From Saccharomycopsis fibuligera x Saccharomycopsis cf. fibuligera (Eukaryota > Ascomycota > Saccharomycetes > Ascoideales > Saccharomycopsidaceae), in NCBI GenBank assembly GCA_001936135.1, contig CP012822.1, forward strand, positions 1 through 64,000: 64,000 nucleotides of DNA, given 5' to 3'. Below are positions 44,481 to 53,912 of the stretch, piece after piece. The translations under genes were made by a program, and so were the position numbers. Numbering within the stretch: position 1 is the stretch's first letter; every line of letters starts with the position of its first letter. The notes below the pieces were generated by a model. It made no database searches and was not told the origin of the DNA. It saw only the letters and a list, made by a program, of their open reading frames with translations.

Positions 44481-44928
44481 TTTATTGGGGCTATATTTGG
44501 TCAGAGGTGATCACAAGCTTTGCTTAGTTTTTGCTAGTGGTTCATCATGTGTTCATAGATGTATAGTTTGATTCTTTTGTTCTCCCTTTTGTTCTTTTTT
44601 TGCTTGAACTAAGATCATTATTAATTTTCGCTTATCAGAGGTAATTTCTTTTGTTTTATTTTTATCAGGTTTCACTTATTTTGGGTCATCACTGAGTCAA
44701 CATGAAATGGGCATTGTGGAGTTAATACAAGATAGCGTTTCGGTTTTCAGCTAATATATATTATAATGTGCTTCTCTTGAGAAAATAGTACTTAGCTTTG
44801 TGATAATAACATGACTTGTTACTTCAACAGGGTTTAACAGGTTTTATATGTGTTTTGATGGGCTGTAAAAAATATAATGCTACTTCTTACAATCTTTACA
44901 TTTTTAAAAAATTAAGGCAAGCATTTGT

Positions 44929-44972
<44 letters not shown>

Positions 44973-45067
44973 GTAAATAATCGCAATATTTTCACTTCAA
45001 ATACATTATTATTGTACAAAGAAGCAAACTAGAATTAAATCTAAAAATAAGAATAATCTCGAAATTA
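44481..45067. other. convergent intergenic region with A41 run
   Basis: The 3' ends face each other. A run of 41 A lies at 44930-44970, the longest homopolymer in the window. No gene is seen. Confidence 0.6.
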
Positions 45068-45605
45068 TTAAAACTGCAAAGCTTGAGTATACTGACAAGC
45101 CAAATCACCTGATGGATCACTTTGTGCGCTAAGTCGTCCCACACTAAGTTTACCCTTTGGAAAGTTCAATTTAGTAATCAACTCTTTGATTTTTTGTACA
45201 TTAGTTGCTACTTCTTCTTCATCTTGTTTCCCAGGCACACCTGCTGTCTCAGAGTGATGACGTCCCTCGAGGGTTATTTCAATTAAAAATCCTTTAAACC
45301 CACCATGCAAAAAACAGTTAGCAGTTCTAATAATAAACACGTCTCCATTATCAAGTGTCACCTGGTATGAGTTTCCTCCTTCACCTTTCAAACTTTGTTT
45401 TAAGACCCAAAGACTAGTCAATTTGCTTTGCAATATGATGTCTAATGGATCGTAAAATCCAGAAGAGCAATTGCTTTCCATAAGGCTTTGACCTTGATCT
45501 ATACTGGTGTTAAAAATCGTACAATTTTTGTTTATTATTGATATCGTTTGATTTGGATTATATGAAAGCGATAAAGTGTATAGAATTTTGTTTAATTGAC
45601 CAGCA

Positions 45606-45640
<35 letters not shown>

Positions 45641-45878
45641 TTGCTGTTGCAGAGTCGGCACCGCAGACATAAGTTTTGATATGATTGGATTTGCACGATA
45701 TATTTTCAACTCAAAGGACCATGGATCAAGTATTTTAGGAATTTCGTTGGAGATCTGATCATGAAATGATGCTATGTTGTTCACCGTTGTATTTTGTACA
45801 AATAAAACTCTGTCAATTGTTAGTGAGCTGTTATTGGGTTGCAAGGCAGAACACAGGTAATACTCACGCAGTCGTCAT
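45068..45878 (-). CDS. MED20: Mediator subunit Med20/Srb2 (spliced)
   Basis: It is rebuilt as exon 1 = 45878-45868 (11 nt, ATGACGACTGC), intron 45867-45810 (58 nt: donor GTGAGT, branch CACTAAC, acceptor GACAG), exon 2 = 45809-45068. The product has 250 residues and begins MTTAVLFVQNTT, which matches the start of yeast Srb2 (MGKSAVIFVERAT). Further matches are DPWSFELKIYR, LDIILQSKLTSLWVLKQSLKGE, GFKGFLIEI and the C-terminal LACQYTQALQF. Med20 is a head-module subunit of the Mediator complex that couples activators to RNA polymerase II. A poly-Gln tract (45607-45650) interrupts the first third; it is variable in nature in such proteins. Confidence 0.92.
45607..45650 (-). repeat. CAG-type poly-Gln tract in MED20
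   Basis: A run of CAG/CAA codons encodes about 15 Gln. S. cerevisiae Srb2 lacks it. Confidence 0.85.
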
Positions 45879-46330
45879 TATGGGTACTTTTGATATGAAA
45901 GTTTTGATTGCAAGGAGTTTTACAGTATTTAGTTTTTTGAACTACCAAATTGACATGGCAGAGTTTATACAATCATGAAAAATGGATACTGGAACAAAAC
46001 TGTACTTACATTATGTGCCCTGGCGCAGAACAAAATATCAATCTTAGCAGAATCACCCTAACTTTTCATCATTTTCCAAAAAGCAAGTTATTTTAAGTCA
46101 ATCAAGCAGTAAAGGGACCTTGACTCTTGCAGGTGAATCTTTTCCTATTTTGCTAAGTTTTTTCAGGTAAATAATGGTTCAGTACGTTCAGTTATACAAA
46201 ATTCAAACGGCAAAAAACAGTGACTGCGTAATAGATAAAAGCGATATTTACAACTTAAAAAAGCACTAGTAAGCTAGAAGCATTATTTTATTAGCTGATA
46301 ACGACTCAAATAAACGAAGACATAAACCAT

Positions 46331-47407
46331 CTAATCATCTCTCCATTTGACCCATACATCATCCGTTCTAAATCTTTGAGAACAAATCGTTTCACTCAAA
46401 TCTCGTACGTAATCGCCTTTTCTGTAGCTAAGTAGTCCAGCATGAGCAATCATAATCCCATTGTCTATACAGAACCTCTCATCAGTAGCATGAATAGATC
46501 CATTACGATCTTTCACCATAATTTCCATCATTTGTTGAAGTCTTTCGTTACAGCCAACCCCACCAACAATTAGCACTTGATTTGAGTTCACATGAGCCAT
46601 TGCTCTTTCAGTGATTTCCACCAACATTGAAAATAGACATTCTTGTAGCGAGAAACATAAGTCTTGAGGCTTATACCTATCATTTTGATTATTTTTCGCG
46701 ATGTTTTCAATATACTCCAAGATCCCACTTAAACTCAAATCCATTCCTTTTACAGTATATGGTAGCTGGACAAAATTATCTGGATGCGTAAGCCCTTTCT
46801 TGGCAATTTGTTCAATATTATATCCAGGACTTGGGTTATTTGGAATCTTAAGAATTCTTGCAAATCGATCTAAACAATTCCCAATAGCAATATCCAAAGT
46901 TTCACCAAAAATTCTATATTTTTGTTTAGAGTACGCAATCACTTGAGTATTACCACCACTAACATATAGTACCACTGGATTTCGCGCACCAGTAATTTCT
47001 CTTCCCATTTCAATGTGTCCAATACAATGATTCACTCCGACCATTGGCTTATTATGAAGCAATGACAATGTTCTTGCCACAATTACTACTGAGTTTAGCG
47101 GTGCTCCCATTCCGGGACCTTTAGTGAAACAAATTACATCTAAGTCTTCCATTGTCAAATTTGCCTCTTCTAAAGACTTTTTGATCAATCTAACAATCCA
47201 ATTTCTATGATGACGTGCTGTATCACGAGGTAAAAAACCTTCTCCAGGTGGAGTTATATAAGTATCTCTAATGTTGGATAATATTTTAGCGTTGGTTTTG
47301 TGGTCCAAAGGAGAATTTTTGTCATGGAGAATAATTCCCACACCAAGTTTGTTTGCGGATCCTTCGAGGCCCAAAGCAATATAATGGTTGCTTTTCTTCG
47401 ATAGCAT
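46331..47407 (-). CDS. KAE1: Kae1, tRNA t6A-modifying subunit of KEOPS
   Basis: The 358-residue protein is the catalytic subunit of KEOPS/EKC. It transfers the threonylcarbamoyl group to A37 of ANN-decoding tRNAs, with a further link to telomere maintenance in yeast. The metal-binding signature [14 protein letters not shown] (two His) is intact. [38 protein letters not shown] and [13 protein letters not shown] are near-identical to yeast Kae1. [11 protein letters not shown] near the end completes the ASKHA fold. Length is a little shorter than in S. cerevisiae (386). Confidence 0.97.
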   Translation of the reverse strand: MLSKKSNHYIALGLEGSANKLGVGIILHDKNSPLDHKTNAKILSNIRDTYITPPGEGFLPRDTARHHRNWIVRLIKKSLEEANLTMEDLDVICFTKGPGMGAPLNSVVIVARTLSLLHNKPMVGVNHCIGHIEMGREITGARNPVVLYVSGGNTQVIAYSKQKYRIFGETLDIAIGNCLDRFARILKIPNNPSPGYNIEQIAKKGLTHPDNFVQLPYTVKGMDLSLSGILEYIENIAKNNQNDRYKPQDLCFSLQECLFSMLVEITERAMAHVNSNQVLIVGGVGCNERLQQMMEIMVKDRNGSIHATDERFCIDNGIMIAHAGLLSYRKGDYVRDLSETICSQRFRTDDVWVKWRDD

Positions 47408-48831
47408 TTTGATTCTGTTGTATGATATTACTGCTGGTGCTATTCAACTAGTGTCATTTTTGGCTCATCATTCCCATCTTCCGATCTTTTTTCAGTTTTT
47501 TTTTTTTTTTTTATTATTTTTTTTTTTTTTTGACTTGGTAATTAGTTCTGTCGGTTGATGCGTGGCAGTGTACAGTGGCGCATTCATCATATTGCTATTG
47601 ATAAGCGATAATTGATATATTTTGATTACGAAGAAACCCGTGGGATGATATTTGGTACTGTCGTTTGTTTCCATCTAGAATTTCATCATCCAATCCAGAA
47701 AATTTGATTACGATCAGTCGCTTGTTAATTGAACATGTTTTGAATAAGCAAAACAGAAAACCAAAAGAAAATAAACAAACCAAAAGAAAATAAACAAACC
47801 AAACGAGCAACAAATTTCAATTTTCATGACTATAAAAAATGGAAGTTGTCGATGATCCTATGATTGATCCACTTTATAAAATACCTGTAGTAGTTTCCTA
47901 TTCATCAATCAAGGATTTTACTACAATATACTTTTTACCTCAGTTGCCGATGTATTTAAATAAAAATACGAATAAACACCAAAAAGAACCAATCGGATAA
48001 AATAATTCGAAGAGTTTTAAGGAGACAAGCTCAAAATACTGTACACATTAGATCTTTCTTTTTTTTCCTTTTTTTTACCGTATCTCCGGGGTATTGGTAA
48101 TTTCGCCAAAATTATAGCATAGTAGACAAATATTCCACAGCGTACATATATCTTTTTGTTCAATAGAAGGTAGCATGGAGATTTAACTGGTGCGCGAGGT
48201 CATAGAGTTGTAAATAACGACTGGCAAACTACTAGTTCGCTACTGAAAATGACAAAAGATTTAGCTCTCTAGCAAAGAACTGAGCTAGACGGAATAATGT
48301 GATTTAGCAGGTAAGAAAGAATTCTTTTTCAGACAAAAAGTTGTACGTTTTCATCAGCAATAGCGAATTTAATCGGAAATGTAAAATTCCTTGTTTAATC
48401 TACAATTCATCAATAATATTTATAATAAGCAAGTAAATACATGCAGTTTATTGACAATGTTTATAATAAGCAAGTAAATACATGCAACATATTCACAATA
48501 ACTAAAAATCATAACCAAAAACCAACTTTATAGTTTATGAGCGCAGCTGATACAAAATGAAGAAAATGATAGAAAAATAATTCATATAAAAACAAAAAAA
48601 AAAAAAGTCCAATGCCATAGAAGTGAAGTAAACAGATAGAAAAATGGAAGATATGTAGAAAAAGCTAGATAAAAAAAAGCATTAGGTATAATGATGAGGA
48701 CAAAAATATGAGCAACCAGAAATGGACAGGGAAGTTAAAAAAACCTGCGAAATAGAAAATTAATCATAAACCATCGTAAAAAAAAAAACGTAACATTTCT
48801 TATGTTTGCTATAATGATCAGATAGCATTAT
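47408..48831. other. KAE1 upstream / hexose transporter 3' region
   Basis: It is AT-rich with poly-T stretches at 47497-47531. A direct duplication of 27 bp lies at 48419-48445 and 48460-48486. A frame at 47595-47813 has no ATG start and is not accepted. Confidence 0.55.
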
Positions 48832-50493
48832 TTAAACAACAGTTTCTGGGTTGTTGTTGTGAACAGAAACATCGGTAGAGTCAACTTTACCATCATCGCC
48901 GGAGAGAGAAGCTGGTGGAACCCATCTGGCTGAAGTCCAAGGCTTAACATGTGGGTCAGCGTATAATACATCAACTTGTTCCAAAGTCAAACCTTTAGTT
49001 TCGTAAACAACAAAGTAGACGTAAAACAAACCAAAAGTCAAACAACCAGCAAAGATAAAACCGAAAGAGAAATGAATCTTGTTCGTGATAAATGGTGTGA
49101 AGAAAGAAATCAAGAAATTCCACAAGAATGAGGACAACATACCGATGGAAGAACCCTTAGATCTAATTCTGATTGGGAAAGATTCGGCAAGAATAACATA
49201 ACCAACGGCACCCCAGGAAGCAGCAAAAGAAGCAATGAAAAGACAGGTCAAGAAAATCATAGCATTACCAATTGGTTTGGAAGATGGTTCACTTCTACCA
49301 TTTGGATACAAACTAGTGACAGCCAAAATGGTGTAAATGTAAAGAGCAATAGCACCAATAAAAGATCCACCGAGCAAAGTAGTTCTTCTACCAAGCTTGT
49401 CAACAAGGAAAAGGGAAAGAACGGTAAAAGTAAGGTTGATAGTACCAAGAATAATAGAGGTTTCATAAGAGTCTTCCAAACCGACGGACTTGAAAATAGT
49501 AGTACCATAGTAGAAGAAGTAGTTAATACCAGACAATTGTTGCAAACCCATAACAACGAAACCCATCAAAACTCTTTGGAAAATTTTTGGTTTACCAGTA
49601 ATCAATTCTTTCCAAGAAGCAGTACCAGCGGCTTTTTCTTGAAGGAAACCTTCTTCAATATGCTTAAATTCATTTTCAACAAATCTTGAGTTCAATGGGA
49701 CTCTGTTAACGTAAGCAATGTTTCTCTTAGCACCTTCAGTGTCCCCTTTTTCACATAAGTATCTTGGAGATTCTGGAACAATAAAACCAACCAAAACAAG
49801 CAAAATAAGACCGAAAAGGAAGTTCAAGCCCATAACAATTCTCCATTGAGAAGAGTCATTCTCACTATTGTGATGTTTAGTAGCATAGTTGCAACAGTAA
49901 CCAAGGAAAATAGCAAGGGTAATAAACAATTGGAAAGAACAAACCAAAGCACCTCTAATTTTAGCAGGACTTAACTCACCACCAAACATTGGAACAACAG
50001 TAGTAACTGCACCTGCTGATAAACCGGCAATGATTCTACCAATAAACATTTGATACCATCTTCCTTTCTCAGAAGTAATTTGAATCAAGTAGCCTATAAT
50101 GTAAAGCACAATGAATGCCAAAAGAGCAGGTTTTCTACCCTTAATGTTAGCAATATTAGACAAAAAGATACCACCAATACCAGCACCAATAGAGTAAAAG
50201 GAAACAATCAAAGAGGTTCTAACAGTAGACATGTAGTATTCACCATTAGCTTTTTGAGTACCAAATCTTTCAATATAGTCAGCAAAATTGGTAAAACCAG
50301 AAATGGTGCCGGTATCAAAACCGAAACTGAACCCGACAAAGGTAACAGAGAAAACAATCAAGGTAGCGAAAGCCACACTTGGTTTGGTCTCAAAATCACC
50401 TTCAATCAAATTGTGCTTTTCTCTTTTAGCGACTTGATGGTCATTGATTTCGTCATGTTTGACGTTTTCAACTTTGTGATCAGATTCTGACAT
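48832..50493 (-). CDS. hexose transporter (MFS sugar porter)
   Basis: The 553-residue, 12-helix transporter imports glucose and related hexoses by facilitated diffusion or proton symport. Sugar-porter signatures: GFDTGTISGF near helix 1, NIKGRKPALL, GRIIAGLSAGAVTTVVPMFGGELSPAKIRG, PESPRYL in the central loop, QQLSGINYFFYYGTTIF and DKLGRRTTLLGG. The C-tail is hydrophilic. Codon use is highly biased, suggesting strong expression. It resembles the Candida HGT and Kluyveromyces-type HXT group; I give no number. TATA-like TATAAAA lies at 50631-50637 (minus strand), about 140 bp before the ATG. A long GC-rich region lies upstream. Confidence 0.95.
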   Translation of the reverse strand: MSESDHKVENVKHDEINDHQVAKREKHNLIEGDFETKPSVAFATLIVFSVTFVGFSFGFDTGTISGFTNFADYIERFGTQKANGEYYMSTVRTSLIVSFYSIGAGIGGIFLSNIANIKGRKPALLAFIVLYIIGYLIQITSEKGRWYQMFIGRIIAGLSAGAVTTVVPMFGGELSPAKIRGALVCSFQLFITLAIFLGYCCNYATKHHNSENDSSQWRIVMGLNFLFGLILLVLVGFIVPESPRYLCEKGDTEGAKRNIAYVNRVPLNSRFVENEFKHIEEGFLQEKAAGTASWKELITGKPKIFQRVLMGFVVMGLQQLSGINYFFYYGTTIFKSVGLEDSYETSIILGTINLTFTVLSLFLVDKLGRRTTLLGGSFIGAIALYIYTILAVTSLYPNGRSEPSSKPIGNAMIFLTCLFIASFAASWGAVGYVILAESFPIRIRSKGSSIGMLSSFLWNFLISFFTPFITNKIHFSFGFIFAGCLTFGLFYVYFVVYETKGLTLEQVDVLYADPHVKPWTSARWVPPASLSGDDGKVDSTDVSVHNNNPETVV

Positions 50494-52984
50494 TGTTGAA
50501 AGTAGTATTCTATTGTTTATGAGACGTGTTGTATGTTGTTTATAACAAGGATGTTTATGTTTTATGAATGTGAGTGAAAGAAATAGTTCGAAGGACGAAA
50601 TTAATTTGTAATTCTCGGAAAGCTACCTCCTTTTATAATAAAGAGGTTGAGGAAGCAAAGGAAAGGAGAAATCTAAGGTTGATTGATGATTGTGTGATGA
50701 AGGGAAGGAAAAAAGAAAGAAGGAAAAGAAGTGAAGGACAAACGAAACCAAGAGCAAAGCTAGCGAAACCAGAAGCATTTATAGAAAAACTGGAGGTCCG
50801 AAGCGGACGGTCGTCGAAAAAGGAAAGAGAATCGCTGACCTGCACGCAGACGCATGCAGTTTGAAAAACACGCAGCACGGAAATTCTCAGTCTGGCTTAA
50901 GATTCTGACTAGCGTGAGCAGCGGAGCTTAGTTAGTGTTTATTCACTTATTGTGGATTATTCATTCACGCAAGCGCCTCCGGAAAAACTTGGGGGCAGCA
51001 GCGTTGCAGATCATGCAGCAACGGCGCTTGCGGATTTCACGAATTGGAACCAGCTGAGATGGCTTTCGTTCTTTTTCTACGACGTGTCGCCAGCGGATGC
51101 CGCAATTTCGCTCAGAGAGATACAGGGTGCAAGGAAAAAGAGTTGGAGGCGTACAGGTCAGACGGTTCTACATCATTGAGGAAATAACAAGTTGAGATTT
51201 AGTTTTATTTGTTCCCGGACAAGTTTAAAGTATTGCGTGACTGTTGGGCCAAAGCTTAGGCAATACAAAAGAAAAGTTTAGAAAGGAAAAAGAACCAAAT
51301 TGAAGCAGAAACAAAAAATACTGAAAAAAGAAAAGGCAACAGAGCAAAACGGAAAAGTAAAAAAAGTAAAAAAATAAAAAAAGCAAGCAAGCTAGTGTAG
51401 GGGTCCGTTCGCAACGCACAAAATTTAAGCAGTTCTTTTTTTTTTGTCTTTTTTCTCCGGAAAAACCAAAATGCCGAGAAGCTGAAAAAGAAAAAGACGG
51501 CATTCTTCATTCAAAACAAAGGAATCAAACGAAGCATTTTGCCAAAACAAAAAACCAGAAGTACTCTTCCCTTTTGTCTCCCTCACTTTTTCAAAAAATT
51601 TAAAACACGAGTATGTAGCATAGCACACAGCGTGGTGTGGTGTAGCATAGCAGCGTCACATAGTACAGCAACAACTACGTGGCTTACCGTGGCCTCCAGC
51701 AAAATGAACACGCTAACTTTTGCGGGTTGCATCATGCTATTACTTGGGACATGAGCCGCTGCAGTACGGCGCACCAGGAAGCAGTTGGCTGCTGGAACAA
51801 CCCGGTGACTCCACGGAAAAAACAAAGAAAAAAATTTTCTCCGTCATGCTCGCCCCATGCACTGATGCTTAGTTCTTCCGGTCCCATGGGGTCTTTTGTT
51901 GGAGAAACTTTGGGGTGAAAGGCACGCCTGCCGGAGAATAATCTGGAGACAATCATATGCACACTGCACAGCTTACTTGGTCAAGTCTATAATATAAAAA
52001 TTTAAGTATAATAATAATAGTATTCAGTATTACTCAGTATTATTCTGAGGTTATATCCTTTGTATACCAGCGTTCCACGGAATGTTTGCCATGCCTATCT
52101 CTTTCCACAAAAATAATCTCCACGCTCGCCCCACAATTATTCCGATATGGCGTATCTGCTGCTTTTCTGTCTCAATTTTTCCGTGCCGTCTCTTCTCAAA
52201 CTCCAGTATATACTTTAGCTTTCTGAGTCTGCTTTTCCGGAAAAATGTGTTCGGAGTTTTCCATTAGTGCGTGGCGCTATGTAATGTTTACTTTAGTGGT
52301 ATTACTAAATTCGTTTAGCTTGCCTTAGGAGATCTCGGAGTATCTAATTTGTCCAGTCTGTTTTATTCCGAAAGCATTTTCTGGTAAAAGAGGGAAACTT
52401 TTATGGTGGTTGTGGTTCAGCAAACCTAAAGGCCGTATCTATGGTTTTTAATTTTCCTCTCCGTATACTTTTCTGCTGCTCTCCTTACTTACTTTTTCGA
52501 AACACCATTATAAAAAATTTTAGCTCCTTGGCCAAAAAGACAATTACCTGCTGGTGTGTATGGCACCAGCAAGTGATTATCCTTTGTCCCACACAATCAA
52601 TATGTAGTCAAATACAATTAATCAATAGTTAAACTTAGACAACATTTAACGCCCCCTTTCTTCAATGTGTCTCCTTGTTGATCCTACAAACAGGAGTTAA
52701 AACAAAAAAAAAAAAAAAAAAAAAAGACAGATGTTTCGAAATGCTATTACATTTATTAGACACAAGCGGCCCCCATGGAGAAAAACACCACCCCTGGTGC
52801 AAAATCTGGAGTTTTTCCGGGGGCGGCTGCATCTTGATGCCAACTCCGCTAGAACTAATGCAAGTATTGCATAGGTGCAAATTTTGTGATCACAATTTTA
52901 TCAGGTGGTGGCATTTCGGAGCGTTCCCCAGGTTTCACTCATCTCCGATAGTTGGAGCTCAATGCAGGCAGCTACAAAGTGCCG

Positions 52985-53016
52985 GCCAGCCCCAAGCCAG
53001 CCCCAAGCCAGCCCCA
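52985..53016. repeat. 11-bp tandem repeat GCCAGCCCCAA
   Basis: Nearly three perfect copies of a C-rich 11-mer lie about 0.9 kb upstream of CCC2. Confidence 0.8.
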
Positions 53017-53358
53017 GATTGGCCAGTCTGCGAAGCCTGCCAGCCCCGGGTTTTACCTGAACTGTTTTTTGTGTTCTAAAAAAGTCTTGTACAGTTACCC
53101 GCCGCTAAGCATTAGAAAGCATCATATTGCATTGCTTTTTTAGTCATTACCCTGGCCATGACTTATTCGTAACTAAGTTATGCGCTTCCGCGAATGGCCA
53201 TGGCCCTACCCCGGGCTAACCTGATGTAATGATGTATCTGATTGGTCCAAAGTCTACGCAGGCGCAAGCAGATTAAATTGACCAAAGAACTTACTTCATT
53301 GAGTGAGTGGCGCAGACCTTTGTTAACTTCACATTTCACTTACAAGTAACCTAGGTCA

Positions 53359-53373
53359 TACACCACCCTTACC
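53359..53373. repeat. interstitial telomere-like sequence
   Basis: TACACCACCCTTACC shares 14 consecutive bases with the terminal repeat array. It lies about 540 bp upstream of the CCC2 ATG. It may be a binding site for the telomere/general regulatory factor or a scar of telomere-type repair. Confidence 0.6.
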
Positions 53374-53912
53374 TTATATCCAGTACAGCGCAAAATATAG
53401 ACTTCAGCCACATCAAAAAGTTCGAAGTGTTCTTCGGAGCACTAACGCTTGCTGGCGTCAGTTTCCTTGACTGTGCACTTCCCTTTTTTACCGACTTCTT
53501 TTCTTTTTTGACTTTTTGATTTCAAATTTTGGTTGTGAGCGATGCAGTCGCTAAGTCACATGAAATGAAGCCATGGCTCGCAACCTTTATAGACGCTTTC
53601 TGGTGCAAGATGATGCAACAGATTAGCAGTGATAAAATATTCGTGAAGCAAAAATATCGCAGTTTAGTCTATATAGCGGGGGCAAAGAAGCACAAACCTT
53701 GGTCAGGAATTAAGTAGAAAGTGTTGGCAGAAAATAATTTAAAAACTGGTCTGATTTAGAAATTGAGCCGAAAAGTAGAAATACGTTTGGTAGTGGTAAT
53801 TTTTAAGGAATTACTGTTGTTTTACGCTAAATACTCAAATACAGAGAAATATACAAATCTCAGAAAAGTTACCAAAAAAAAAAGAAAAAAGAAAAAATAT
53901 TTTTAGTTGGTG

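Larger units (their letters stand above)
50494..53912. promoter_or_regulatory. shared upstream region of hexose transporter and CCC2
   Basis: This 3.4-kb divergent region has more GC than usual and holds no credible gene. Sites fitting CGGANNA, the core of the glucose regulator Rgt1, occur repeatedly on both strands (for example 50988, 51459, 51816, 51932, 52233, 53435). A telomere-identical 14-mer lies at 53359-53372 and a GCCAGCCCCAA tandem at 52985-53016. A-rich and T-rich stretches lie near both genes. Confidence 0.5.

Noticed and set aside
47595-47813. 72-codon hydrophobic frame upstream of KAE1
   Set aside because: Starts with TTG, begins in an A/C repeat of low complexity, and resembles nothing known.
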